Of a stretch of 64,000 nt of DNA, positions 45,050-53,831 are shown piece by piece (position 1 is the first letter of the stretch; every line of letters starts with the position of its first letter). The translations under genes were made by a program, and so were the position numbers. Below the pieces are notes generated by a model. That model had not been told where the DNA came from and did no database searches. It worked only from the letters and a program-made list of their open reading frames with translations. The DNA comes from Chloroflexaceae bacterium (GTDB taxonomy: Bacteria; Chloroflexota; Chloroflexia; Chloroflexales; Chloroflexaceae), in assembly GCA_025057155.1 (NCBI GenBank), contig JANWYD010000003.1, positions 186,001-250,000 on the forward strand, read 5' to 3'.

Positions 45050-47086
45050 CTAGGGCAGTGCAAACAGGCCCGGAACGCGCCGGGCCAGGCCGAGGTTGCC
45101 GCTGACGTGCATCCGGCGCATCACGATGTGTCGCCAGGGCCTCGTCTGGCCCGTCAGCAGGCGGCAGAGCAGATCGGCGCTGGCAAAGGTAAACGTGACA
45201 TCAGTGGTTCGGGCGCGCCCGATTTTTCCTATGCCGCCCTCCGGGCCGATGCGGACGTGCCAGCTACCGCCTCCTTGCCCTTCGACATTGATGGCGATGG
45301 TGGCGTAGAGATCGCCCCCGCGCTCGGGCCAGTACGCCAGGCCGAGCAGGTGGAAGAAGCGCGTAAGCTGGCGTCGCATCATGCCGGGGCTGAAGAAGAT
45401 CCAGATGGGGCGTGAGCGGGAGACGGCCAGGTGCGCGCCGCGGACAATGCCAGCATTGGCCAGGGAGCAGCCGAAGAGTTCGGCCACCGTGGGCGCGCGA
45501 CTGAAGAGAGGCACGGCGACCAGCCGCCCCAGGCTTTCGGCGCCCAGCGGCGCGGCCATCCGCGCTGCCGTGCCAAGGGCCTCCAGAAAGGCGCTGATCA
45601 GTTCTCCTACCGGCCGCTCCGCGCCGGTGGCAACGGCGGCATCGTTGAAGGAGAGGATGTCCTCGCGGCGTGCCAGGCCGGGGATGACCGTCGGGCGACC
45701 TTCCAGGCCGCTCTGGATGACCTGGTTGTACAGCTCGGTCATTCTGAGGGTGTGGGCCAGGGCCTGCCGCATCGTCCATGCTTCAGTGCGGCGCTCGATG
45801 CGCCGGTTCCAGTCCTCCTCCTTGAGGCGCTCAAAGGAGCCGCGGTAGATCTCCTGGAGTTCCAGGAAGTCGGAGGCGATGGTGTAGGCGGTAAAGGCGC
45901 CGATGCGATCTTCCAGGCGCGCCAGGGCTTCTTCGGCAATGGCCAGTTCGTCCTGCTCCGCCTCGACCGGCGCGGCAACCGGCAGCGCCGGTTCCGGGGG
46001 CGGGCTCGCGGTGATGTCTGGAGCGTCCTGGAGTTCCAGGTCGGTGCGCTCGACCCCGGCGATTTCCATAATCAGGTCCGGGCCGTAGGCCAGAGCAGGC
46101 GTCTGGAAGCCGGGCGGGGCCTGGCCGGCGAGCACCTTCTCGGCGATGAGCACGGCGGTCGCGGCGGTGAGAGTGTAGGCTTCGGGCGTGCGCAGGCGCG
46201 AGATCGCGATACGCCCGGCCGCGTCGATCACTTCTCCCCAGAGCAGGCCCTGGCCGCGCGCCCGTTCGGCATCGCTCGGGCCGTCCGGCCCGCGCCGGAT
46301 CAGCCAGCGTAAGAAGCGGCGCGTGGCGCGCGCGCCAAGAGCCGGGGCCAACAGTTGCCCCTGCCCTGCAAGCAGCGCTCCGAACCGGCCTATGTAGGCA
46401 TATACGATGATGTTCGGAATGCCCGTGCTATAATAGGCGCTGCTGACATCTCCCCAGGGGATGGCCACAACATCTACCGGGCCGCGCCCAAAATCCACCT
46501 GGCGCCTGAGTTCACCCAGCGGCGAGGTCACAATCACGCCGTCGCGCCGAACCGCGCCCATCGTGTCCAGGCTCTCCAGCGCCGTCAGGGCCGTGCCTCG
46601 CGAAATCCCGCCCAGCCCCTGGAAGGCGAGCGCCAGGTGCGTGGCCTCGGGAAGACGTCGTTTCAAATGCACGGCCAGACAGTCGCTCGGCACAACATCA
46701 AACCCCGCGCCGGGCAGAAGCATGATCCCTGCCGCGCGGGCCTCGCCGTCGCGGGCGTGCAGCTCCTCAAAAACGGCAATCTCGCCGGTAATGTCAATGT
46801 AGTGCACCCCCATGCGCAGACAGGCATTCGCCATAGGGCGACTGGTTCTGATGAACGGTCCGGCGCAGTGGATCACTGCTACTCGCCCGCGGAGGGCGGC
46901 CTCGAGCCCGGCCATGTCGTCCAGGTTGACCGCCAGGTGGGGCAGATCGAGACGGCGGGCCACTTCGCCCACTGCATCGGCGTTGCGACCCGCCAGGATC
47001 GGGCGCAGCCCTCGCTCCACAGCCTGCTGAGCGACCAGCCTGCCCGTGTAGCCATTCGCTCCATAGATGAGAATGGGCGCGCTCAC
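45050..47086 (-). CDS. Saccharopine-dehydrogenase-like / DinB-like / SCP2 fusion protein
   Basis: The 678-residue protein joins three modules. Residues about 1-380 form a saccharopine-dehydrogenase/trans-acting enoyl-reductase-like domain (IYGANGYTGRLVAQQAVERG, IHCAGPFIRTSRPMANACL, GAGFDVVPSDCLAV). After a Pro/Ala linker, residues about 385-545 resemble a DinB/mycothiol-maleylpyruvate helical domain (IYRGSFERLKEEDWNRRIE, WTMRQALAHTLRMTELYN). Residues about 575-678 look like an SCP2 sterol/lipid-binding domain (SWHVRIGPEGG to TFTFASADLLCRLLTGQ). Start is GTG 47086 with AAGGA. A lipid-related oxidoreductase acting on an SCP2-held substrate is the best inference. Confidence 0.8.
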   Translation of the reverse strand: MSAPILIYGANGYTGRLVAQQAVERGLRPILAGRNADAVGEVARRLDLPHLAVNLDDMAGLEAALRGRVAVIHCAGPFIRTSRPMANACLRMGVHYIDITGEIAVFEELHARDGEARAAGIMLLPGAGFDVVPSDCLAVHLKRRLPEATHLALAFQGLGGISRGTALTALESLDTMGAVRRDGVIVTSPLGELRRQVDFGRGPVDVVAIPWGDVSSAYYSTGIPNIIVYAYIGRFGALLAGQGQLLAPALGARATRRFLRWLIRRGPDGPSDAERARGQGLLWGEVIDAAGRIAISRLRTPEAYTLTAATAVLIAEKVLAGQAPPGFQTPALAYGPDLIMEIAGVERTDLELQDAPDITASPPPEPALPVAAPVEAEQDELAIAEEALARLEDRIGAFTAYTIASDFLELQEIYRGSFERLKEEDWNRRIERRTEAWTMRQALAHTLRMTELYNQVIQSGLEGRPTVIPGLARREDILSFNDAAVATGAERPVGELISAFLEALGTAARMAAPLGAESLGRLVAVPLFSRAPTVAELFGCSLANAGIVRGAHLAVSRSRPIWIFFSPGMMRRQLTRFFHLLGLAYWPERGGDLYATIAINVEGQGGGSWHVRIGPEGGIGKIGRARTTDVTFTFASADLLCRLLTGQTRPWRHIVMRRMHVSGNLGLARRVPGLFALP

Positions 47087-47268
47087 ATGGTTCCTTCTAT
47101 CGTCCACGCCCCTGCCGGGAGAGGGTCGCGGAGGGCAACCCCCCGGACCCTCCCGTTCGAGAACTTGCCGGACGCAGCAATGTCCTCCGACCAGAAGCAG
47201 TATAACACTGTCTCCAGGGACGCTATGCCGAGCGAGCCGAGTTCTCCGGCGGGCCGATGAGGTGGCGG

Positions 47269-48750
47269 ATGTCTGAGGAGTGGTGTTTTAGCCCGGCCCG
47301 TGAGCTGGCAGCGGCGATTCGCGCGCGCCAGGTGACCTGTGTTGAGGTGCTGCAAGCGCATCTGCGCCGCATCGAGCGCCTTAACCCGCTGGTCAACGCC
47401 ATCGTTACGCTCACCGCCGAGCAGGCCATGGCCGTCGCCCGGTCCTACGACGCGGCCCTGGCCGACGGAACGGCGCCCTCTCCCGCCGCGGCGCCGCTCT
47501 ACGGCTTGCCCGTCGCGCACAAGGATCTGCTAGATACCCGTGGCGTGCGTACCACCTATGGCTCGCCGATTTTCGCCAACCACGCGCCCGACGCCGACGC
47601 GCTGATTGTGGCCCGTCTCAAGGCGGCGGGGGCCATTACGCTGGGCAAGACGAATACGCCGGAGTTCGGCGCCGGTTCGCAGACCTTTAACCCGGTTTTT
47701 GGCGCCACGCGCAACCCGTATGATCTGGGCATGACCTGCGGCGGAAGCAGCGGCGGCGCGGCGGTGGCCCTGGCCTGCGGCTTCATCGCCCTGGCCGACG
47801 GCTCGGATATGGGCGGCAGTTTGCGCAATCCGGCGAGCTTCTGCAACGTGGTGGGTCTGCGCCCGACCCCCGGGCGCGTGCCAGTATGGCCCAACCGCGC
47901 GCCCTATCTGCCCCTGACGGTGGAGGGGCCTATGGCCCGCACCGTGGGCGATGTGGCTTTGATGCTGGCGGCGATTGCCGGGACCGATCCGCGCGATCCG
48001 CTCTCCTTCGAGGAAGTCAGCCACATCTTCGCGCAGCCCCTTGACTATGACCTCCGAGGCGCGCGCGTGGCCTGGAGTTCTCCACGTCGGGCGCGCTGCA
48101 GCGCGTCCGCCCTCCGAGGCGCGCGCGTGGCCTGGAGTCCCGATCTCGGCGGCTTGCCGGTCGATCCGCGTGTGACCGCGGTGGTGGAGAGCCAGCGAGC
48201 AACCTTTGCGACCCTGGGCTGCATCGTCGAAGAGGCTACGCCCGATCTGCGCGATGCCGATGAGATCTTTCTCACCCTGCGGGCATTGAGCTTCGAACTG
48301 AACCTCGGCGAGTTGCTCGATGCCCATGGCGATCAGCTCAAGGACACGGTAATCTGGAACATCGAGCAGGGGCGGCGCCTTACCGGTTCCCAGGTGGCGC
48401 GGGCGATGCGGCTGCACGGCGAGTTGCTGGCCCGGGTGCGCGCCTTTTTCGAGCGCTATGACTATCTGGTTCTCCCGGTAAGCCAGGTTCCGCCCTTTCC
48501 GGTCGAGCAACCGTATGTCACCAGCATCAACGGTGTGGCGATGGGCAGTTACCTGGAATGGATGCGCTCGTGTTACTGGATCAGCGCTACAGGCGCGCCA
48601 GCTCTGGCTGTGCCGGCGGGCTTCACGCCCGAGGGGTTGCCAGTGGGCCTGCAGATCGTTGCGCGCCCGCGCAATGAACTCGGCCTGCTCAGGCTGGGCC
48701 ACGCCTTTGAACATGCGACCGGGTTCTGGCGCCGGCGACCGCGGATCTGA
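47269..48750 (+). CDS. Amidase signature enzyme with an in-frame 60-bp duplication
   Basis: The 493-residue protein has the amidase signature: catalytic Lys in VAHKDLLDTRG, the GGSSGGAAVALACG serine loop, DMGGSLRNPASFCNVVG and a C-terminal SATGAPALAVPAGFTPEGLP. It hydrolyses amides with a Ser-Ser-Lys triad; the substrate is unknown. Residues around 261-290 show LRGARVAWS twice, from a 28-nt direct repeat at 48051-48078 and 48111-48138. The extra 20 codons lie in a surface-type region before LGGLPVDPRV and keep the frame. ATG 47269 has GAGG upstream. Confidence 0.92.
   Translation: MSEEWCFSPARELAAAIRARQVTCVEVLQAHLRRIERLNPLVNAIVTLTAEQAMAVARSYDAALADGTAPSPAAAPLYGLPVAHKDLLDTRGVRTTYGSPIFANHAPDADALIVARLKAAGAITLGKTNTPEFGAGSQTFNPVFGATRNPYDLGMTCGGSSGGAAVALACGFIALADGSDMGGSLRNPASFCNVVGLRPTPGRVPVWPNRAPYLPLTVEGPMARTVGDVALMLAAIAGTDPRDPLSFEEVSHIFAQPLDYDLRGARVAWSSPRRARCSASALRGARVAWSPDLGGLPVDPRVTAVVESQRATFATLGCIVEEATPDLRDADEIFLTLRALSFELNLGELLDAHGDQLKDTVIWNIEQGRRLTGSQVARAMRLHGELLARVRAFFERYDYLVLPVSQVPPFPVEQPYVTSINGVAMGSYLEWMRSCYWISATGAPALAVPAGFTPEGLPVGLQIVARPRNELGLLRLGHAFEHATGFWRRRPRI
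48051..48138 (+). repeat. 28-bp direct repeat flanking a palindromic 32-bp spacer inside the amidase gene
   Basis: The two copies start exactly 60 bp apart. The spacer (48079-48110) contains GGGCGCGCTGCAGCGCGTCC, a near-perfect palindrome. Duplication therefore adds 20 codons without changing frame. Confidence 0.85.
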
Positions 48751-48773
48751 CCGCCTCCGCCCTGCGGGCGTGT

Positions 48774-48910
48774 GGTCTGTGAAGTGAGTTTCCTGGCATT
48801 TTCGCCCCCCTCCCAGCCTCCCCCCGTTGGGGGGAGGACCCAGACACCCTCCCCAGCGGGGGAGGATTGGGGAGGGAGTGGATTAAGCAAAAAACTTAGT
48901 TCACAGAAAA
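48774..48910. repeat. GC-core MITE-like repeat copy
   Basis: Left end GGTCTGTGAAGTGAGTTTCC and right end AAAAACTTAGTTCACAGA are inverted repeats of about 17 bp; the core has CCTCCCCCCGTTGGGGGGAGG. Located 23 bp after the amidase stop. Confidence 0.75.
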
Positions 48911-49004
48911 TGTTCCTGGGAAGGCGTGGCCCTCCCGGACCCTGCCGCTGGGCAGGGACGTGGGGAAACGAGGCGTCGCCTGTCGCGACCGCTTCTGGTT
49001 GCGG

Positions 49005-49796
49005 CTACCGCAACCAGAAGCGCACGCAGGCGAACCGTTCGGCGGGCCAGAAGCCCAGGGCACGACAGGCTGCGAACGCAGCGGCGTTGTCGGCCATCAC
49101 CAGGAGGTAGACGCGAGGCGTCAGGGTGAAACACGTCTGAACGAGGGCGCTGACGCAGGCGCTTGCCAGTCCGCGCCGCCGGTGGTCGGGGCAGGTGACG
49201 ATGTTGCCGATCTCAACCACATCGGAAGTGGCGAAGCGGGTCGTAGCCATGGCTAGCAGACGCTCACCGTCGAAGGCGCCGAAGGCCGGTCCCAGGTCAA
49301 GCGCCTCCGGACGCCAGGCCATCAGGCCGCCCTGGACGGCGAGGGCGTGCATGGCAGGCAGATCGGCGTGGCGCAGGCGTCGCACCCCTGGCGCGGCGCG
49401 CAGGCGCAGGGTCTCTGGTTCGACCACCATCTGATACTCCGGGGCCAGCGCTTCGACGCGGGTGAAGCGGGCCAACTGGCGCGCGCGCTGCTCGGGCGCC
49501 ACGGTGGTCAGGAGTTGCCCGCGCAGAGCGGGCAGGCGCTCGCCGAGCGCGCCAAGGAGCGGCGGAAGCGCCTCGTCGAACGCGACCGCGAAGGACAGAC
49601 CGGGGAAGGGCAGGTCGCGGTCGTGCGAGATGACCCCCTGCACCCGGCCCTGGCTGTGGGCCAGCACCACGGCGCAGCGCTGCCGCAACTGCGTGACGTT
49701 GGAGAGAGGAATAGCGTTCCGGTAGGGCGAGCGGCGCAGAAAGGCCAGCACGTCCGGCTGCCAGGTCGCGTCCAGTTCGGTGATCGTGAGGGCCAT
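49005..49796 (-). CDS. GNAT N-acetyltransferase (tandem domain type)
   Basis: The 263-residue protein starts MALTITELDATWQPDV. Its C-terminal half is a GNAT domain with VVEIGNIVTCPDHRRRGLASACVSAL (acetyl-CoA loop HRRRGLAS) and LVMADNAAAFAACRALGFWPAERFACVRFW. The N-terminal 130 residues resemble the second, degenerate GNAT-like domain of DUF4081-type proteins. Substrate unknown. GGAG is upstream of ATG 49796. It diverges from the RraA-like gene across a 125-bp spacer. Confidence 0.88.
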   Translation of the reverse strand: MALTITELDATWQPDVLAFLRRSPYRNAIPLSNVTQLRQRCAVVLAHSQGRVQGVISHDRDLPFPGLSFAVAFDEALPPLLGALGERLPALRGQLLTTVAPEQRARQLARFTRVEALAPEYQMVVEPETLRLRAAPGVRRLRHADLPAMHALAVQGGLMAWRPEALDLGPAFGAFDGERLLAMATTRFATSDVVEIGNIVTCPDHRRRGLASACVSALVQTCFTLTPRVYLLVMADNAAAFAACRALGFWPAERFACVRFWLR

Positions 49797-49921
49797 TATC
49801 GGCTCCGCGAACGGCGACTGTTTCGCAATAGTGTAGCATGGTGGAGCAACCGCACGCTCTTTCAACTGGTGTGGCGCAGCGCAGCCGCATAGGACCTGAT
49901 AGTAAAGCGAGGAGAACCCCG

Positions 49922-50398
49922 ATGAGCTTCAAAACCACCGACCTGAGCGATGCCCATCCCGAAGCCCAGGTGGCCGAGCCGCTGCTGCGGCACTTTGGCG
50001 GCGTGAGCCGCTTCAGTGGACCGATCGAGACGTTGCGGGTCTTTGAGGACAATGCGCTGGTGCAGACCATCCTCGAAGAACCGGGGAACGGGCGGATCCT
50101 GGTGGTTGACGGCGGCGGTTCGCTGCGATGCGCGCTGCTGGGCAACGAGCTGGCAGCAGTGGCCGCGGGCAACGGCTGGGCCGGCGTGGTGCTGCACGGC
50201 TGCGTGCGTGACACGGCCCAGTTGCGGCAGATCGCGCTGGGGATCATGGCGCTGGCCCCCTCGCCGCGCCGCAGCATCAAGCGCGGCGAAGGGCAGCGCG
50301 GCGTGCCCCTGCATATCGCCGGGTTGACCCTGCGACCGGGCTACTACCTCTACGCCGACGAAGATGGCGTCGTCGTCGCCGAGCAGCCGCTGGCGTAG
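49922..50398 (+). CDS. RraA-family protein (HMG aldolase / RNase E regulator type)
   Basis: The 158-residue protein fits the RraA fold: TTDLSDAHPEAQVAEPLLRHFGG, ILVVDGGGSLRCALLGNELA, GWAGVVLHGCVRDTAQL and PGYYLYADEDGVVVAE. The Arg and Asp of GCVRD are the metal/substrate residues in family aldolases, so catalysis as 4-hydroxy-4-methyl-2-oxoglutarate/oxaloacetate aldolase is plausible. The RNase E inhibitor role is known mainly in Gammaproteobacteria. ATG 49922 has GCGAGGAG upstream. The stop codon is followed at once by the dispersed repeat at 50401. Confidence 0.9.
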   Translation: MSFKTTDLSDAHPEAQVAEPLLRHFGGVSRFSGPIETLRVFEDNALVQTILEEPGNGRILVVDGGGSLRCALLGNELAAVAAGNGWAGVVLHGCVRDTAQLRQIALGIMALAPSPRRSIKRGEGQRGVPLHIAGLTLRPGYYLYADEDGVVVAEQPLA

Positions 50399-50400
50399 GG

Positions 50401-50422
50401 GGATTTGGGATTTGGGATTGCC
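50401..50422. repeat. AATCCAAAATC-type dispersed repeat (inverted)
   Basis: GGATTTGGGATTTGGGATTG followed by CCG is a degenerate complement of the AATCCAAAATCC family, with G in place of T in each unit. Confidence 0.55.
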
Positions 50423-50528
50423 GATGGGTGCGGTCGGCGTTGTGGTGATGCGCATAACCGCCGGGCGGGGCATAGAGCCGGCCCGCCGGGCCCGGCTCTA
50501 CGCCCAGGGCGCCCGGGGCCGCGGTATA

Positions 50529-50537
50529 TGCTATAAT
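50529..50537 (+). promoter_or_regulatory. Extended -10 promoter of the BMP lipoprotein gene
   Basis: TGCTATAAT (TATAAT at 50532-50537) lies 76 bp upstream of ATG 50613. Confidence 0.55.
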
Positions 50538-50612
50538 CGGCGCCAATCCGCCCGATATGACATCCGTCCTTCTTTGGTTGAACCGGTGTTTTGACGAAGG
50601 AGCATGCAGCCT

Positions 50613-51815
50613 ATGCGCAAATCCCTCACTACCCTTCTGGCCGTCGTGCTGCTGCTGGTGCCGGCTCTGGCCGCCTGTGGCGGCGGCGGCGCCGCGCAGC
50701 CGACTGCGGCCCCGCCCACCGCGGCCCCGCCCACCGCAGCCCCGCCCACCGCGGCCCCGCCCACTGCCGCGCCTACTGCCGCAGCAACTGCCGCGCCCAC
50801 TACTGGCGCTACAGACTCCTCAAAAAAGCTCCGTGTTGGCCTGGTTACCGACCTGGGTAAGGTCAACGACGGCACGTTTAACGAGTTCGCTCACAAAGGC
50901 GTGCTGATGGCCCAGGAGAAGTACGGCTTCGAGTACAAGTACATCGAAACCACTGCCCAGGCCGACTATGCCGCCAACATTCAGGCCCTGGTGGACGAGA
51001 AGTTTGACATCATCGTGACGGTCGGGTTCTTGATTCAGGAGGCGACTGTCGCTGCCGCGGCCGCCAATCCGGACATCATCTTCATCGGCGTTGACCAGTT
51101 CTACGAGCAGGGCAGCGTGACCGACAATCTGGTCGGTTTGCAGTTCCGCGAGGATCAGGCCGGCTTCCTGGCCGGGGCCCTGGCGGCGATGATGTCGGAG
51201 AGCGGCACGATCGGCATCGTCGCCGGGCAGGAGATCCCCCCGGTGAAGCGCTTCAAGAACGGTTTCGACAATGGCGCGAAGTATGTGCGCCCGGACATCA
51301 ACCTGCTGGGGGTCTATCTGCCCACGTTCATTGACCCGGCCCTCGGCGCCTCCAGCGCCGAGCAAATGATCGGCGAGGGCGCCGATGTGATCTTCGGCGC
51401 CGGCGGCCCGACGGGTTCCGGGGCGATCAAGGCCGCCGCCGAGAAGGGCGTCTTTGTTATCGGTGTCGATCAGGACGAGTACCTGACCACCTTTGCTCGC
51501 GGAGCCGCCCCTGGCGCGAACCGCATCCTTTCCAGCGCGATCAAGCGCGTGGACGTGGCCGTGGCCACGGAGATCGGCAAGGTCGTCGAGGGCACCTTTA
51601 AGGGGAACGGCATCGAACTCTTCGATGCCGCTGGCGAGGGCGTCGGCCTGGCGGAGTTCCACGAGACGGCGAATCTGGTCCCTGACGCGGTGAAGGCCCG
51701 TCTTGAGGAGATCTTCAAGGCCCTGGCCGATGGCACGCTGACCACCGGCGTTGACGCGGTGACCGGCGATGTGGACCCGGCGACTATTCCTGAGCCGAAG
51801 CCGTATACGCCGTAG
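50613..51815 (+). CDS. BMP-family ABC substrate-binding lipoprotein
   Basis: The 400-residue protein has a lipoprotein signal (LLLVPALAACGGG), an unusual linker of repeated TAAPP units (about 28-65), and a BMP/PnrA domain: VGLVTDLGKVNDGTFNEFAHKG, VTVGFLIQEATVAAAAANPDIIF, FREDQAGFLAGALAAMMSESG, ADVIFGAGGPTGSGAIKAAAEKG and VFVIGVDQDEY. BMP proteins bind purine nucleosides for an ABC importer. No ABC genes adjoin it; a matching permease is at 29892-31133. ATG 50613 is preferred because AAGGAG lies 10 bp away; 50604 is too close. Confidence 0.93.
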   Translation: MRKSLTTLLAVVLLLVPALAACGGGGAAQPTAAPPTAAPPTAAPPTAAPPTAAPTAAATAAPTTGATDSSKKLRVGLVTDLGKVNDGTFNEFAHKGVLMAQEKYGFEYKYIETTAQADYAANIQALVDEKFDIIVTVGFLIQEATVAAAAANPDIIFIGVDQFYEQGSVTDNLVGLQFREDQAGFLAGALAAMMSESGTIGIVAGQEIPPVKRFKNGFDNGAKYVRPDINLLGVYLPTFIDPALGASSAEQMIGEGADVIFGAGGPTGSGAIKAAAEKGVFVIGVDQDEYLTTFARGAAPGANRILSSAIKRVDVAVATEIGKVVEGTFKGNGIELFDAAGEGVGLAEFHETANLVPDAVKARLEEIFKALADGTLTTGVDAVTGDVDPATIPEPKPYTP

Positions 51816-51840
51816 ACCTCAGGAGCAGCCCTTCCAGCTT

Positions 51841-52007
51841 GGAGGTGTGGAGGTGTAGAGGCGTGGAGCTGTGAAGCTGTGGCAACTTTCGAGCCACAGG
51901 GCGCAACTCTGAATGACACTGGAGGCATAGCTCAAAACTGCCCGAAAGTGTCAGCTACACCTCCACACCTCCACATCTCCACACCTCCACATCTCCACAC
52001 CCCCACA
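51841..52007. repeat. Tandem 9-bp repeats in inverted arrangement (GGAGGTGTG / CACACCTCC)
   Basis: GGAGGTGTGGAGGTGTAGAG at 51841 onward and a longer CCTCCACACCTCCACATCTC series at 51961-52007 are complementary, separated by about 90 bp. RNA from here could form a long stem just before pepP. A similar GGAGGTGTGG tract is at 19579-19620. Confidence 0.65.
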
Positions 52008-52028
52008 GACCGAGCGAAGGAGCACGGC

Positions 52029-53129
52029 ATGCAGACTCGTCTGGATCGTCTACGGGCCATCCTCGTCGGGCGCGAGTTGCCGGCGCTGCTGGTTACCGCC
52101 CCGGCCAATGTCCGCTACCTCAGCGGCTTCACCGGCAGCAATGGCGCGCTGCTGATCGCCTCCGAGGTGAGCCTGCTGTTCACCGACAGCCGCTACCTCA
52201 TCCAGGCGGCCCGCGAGGCGCCCGCCTTTGCCGTGCGCGAGATCATCAACCCCGAGCGCCCCTTGCCGGTCGCGCTCAAAGCCGCTGCCGCCGAACTGGG
52301 TCTGCCCCGCATCGCCTTTGAGGCGGCCCACGTCACTGTGGCCGCGCATCGCGCCCTTTCGGCGGCGCTGGAAGGCGTGGCCGAGCTGGCGCCGGTGGAG
52401 GGGCTGGTGGAGCGCCTGCGCGAGGTGAAGGACGATGACGAGTTGCAGACGCTGCGCCGGGCGATTGCGATCACCGACGCGGCCTTTGCCGCCTCGCTGC
52501 CCCGGCTGCGCCCGGAGATGACCGAGCGTGAGGCGGCGTGGATGCTTGAAGTGGCCCTGCGCGTCGGCGGCGCCGAGTCGATCTCCTTTCCGATTATCGT
52601 CGCTGCCGGACCGAATAGCGCCCTGCCCCACGCACGTCCCGGCGACGAGCCGCTTGGTCTCAACCGCCCGATTGTCATTGATATGGGCGCCCGCGTCGAT
52701 GGCTACCACGCTGACCTGACGCGCACAGTGGTGCTTGGCGAACCTGACGAGCGCTTCCGGCGGATCTATGCTATTGTGCTGGAGGCCCAGCGGCGAGCGA
52801 TCGCCGGCATGCGTCCAGGCGCGCTGACCCACGAGGTGGATGCCCTGGCGCGCTCCTACATTGCGGCCATGGGCCACGGCGACCATTTCGGTCATGGGCT
52901 GGGACACGGAGTAGGGCTGGAGGTGCACGAGGGGCCGGGGTTGCGCCGGGCGCAACCCGACGCGCCCGGCGTCCCGTTGCAGGCAGGGATGGTAACGAGC
53001 GTCGAGCCGGGGATCTACATTGAGGGCTGGGGCGGCGTGCGGATCGAGGATCTGGTGCTGGTCACGGCCGATGGCTGTGCCGTGCTCTCGCAGGCGCCCA
53101 GAGTGGATGGTGGATTGCCGTCGGGATGA
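52029..53129 (+). CDS. M24 Xaa-Pro aminopeptidase/dipeptidase
   Basis: The 366-residue protein has the creatinase N-terminal domain (LDRLRAILVGRELPALLVTAPANVRYLSGF) and the pita-bread domain with metal ligands: Asp in IDMGARVDGYHADLTRT, His in GHGLGHGVGLEVHEGP, and Glu in VTSVEPGIYIEGWGGVRIEDLVLV. It removes or hydrolyses N-terminal residues before proline in the cytoplasm. ATG 52029 follows AAGGAG. Separated from the BMP gene by the 9-bp repeat tract but on the same strand. Peptidase versus prolidase cannot be settled. Confidence 0.94.
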   Translation: MQTRLDRLRAILVGRELPALLVTAPANVRYLSGFTGSNGALLIASEVSLLFTDSRYLIQAAREAPAFAVREIINPERPLPVALKAAAAELGLPRIAFEAAHVTVAAHRALSAALEGVAELAPVEGLVERLREVKDDDELQTLRRAIAITDAAFAASLPRLRPEMTEREAAWMLEVALRVGGAESISFPIIVAAGPNSALPHARPGDEPLGLNRPIVIDMGARVDGYHADLTRTVVLGEPDERFRRIYAIVLEAQRRAIAGMRPGALTHEVDALARSYIAAMGHGDHFGHGLGHGVGLEVHEGPGLRRAQPDAPGVPLQAGMVTSVEPGIYIEGWGGVRIEDLVLVTADGCAVLSQAPRVDGGLPSG

Positions 53130-53241
53130 AGGGGGGCTGCTCCTCACCCTCCCCCCGGCCCCCTCCCTCTCCACCGCAGGTGAAGAGGGAGGGGGCGCCG
53201 AGCGCAGCGCGGCGGGGGAGGGTGAGGACCCGACCTCTCTG

Positions 53242-53697
53242 TCACCGCGGTTCCCTGGGCCGGATCACCAGTACCGGTACAGGGGCGGCCTGGATGACCT
53301 TCTGGGTGACGCTGCCAAAGACCCAGCGGCTGATCCCGCTGCGGCCGTGGGTGGCAATGGCGATCAGGTCGGCGTGCTGGCTCTCGGCGTAGTCGAGGAT
53401 AGCCTCGGCGGCGGGCATGGTGCTGACTTCGACGTTCACGGTATATCCTTCGCTGCGGAACGGCGCGGCGATGCGCTCGAGGTAGGCGCGCGCTTCGCTC
53501 TTCAGGCTCTCCTGTTCGTCGGCGGTGCTCGCGGCGAGCATCCCGCTGTAATCTACACTTGACGTAAAGATAGGCGGCACGGCGCGGAGGAGGGTGATCT
53601 TCGTCGTGCCCCCGTGGGCTGCCAGTTCGCGCACGTGCGGCAGCACCTGTTCGGCGAGGGCCGACCCGTCCAGCGGAACCAGGATGTGGCGGTACAT
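53242..53697 (-). CDS. Universal stress protein UspA family
   Basis: The 151-residue single USP domain starts YRHILVPLDGSALAEQVLPH and ends with the nucleotide-binding motif GRSGISRWVFGSVTQKVIQAAPVPVLVIRP (GxxG...GS type), so it should bind ATP. ATG 53697 follows AAGGAGG. The downstream gap to pepP (53130-53241) is a C-rich/G-rich repeat. It is in the same direction as the CBS gene upstream, with a 134-bp gap that contains no clear promoter. Confidence 0.95.
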   Translation of the reverse strand: MYRHILVPLDGSALAEQVLPHVRELAAHGGTTKITLLRAVPPIFTSSVDYSGMLAASTADEQESLKSEARAYLERIAAPFRSEGYTVNVEVSTMPAAEAILDYAESQHADLIAIATHGRSGISRWVFGSVTQKVIQAAPVPVLVIRPREPR

Positions 53698-53831
53698 ACG
53701 AACCTCCTTGCAGCAACCTCTTCGTAACTGCGGAGGGTTGCCGGACGCAGCGAAAACGAAGACGAGGCCCCTGCGGGCCTTCGACCTTCGTTCTCGGAAA
53801 GGGTATTAAGGTTTCCTGCCCGCGACGACGC

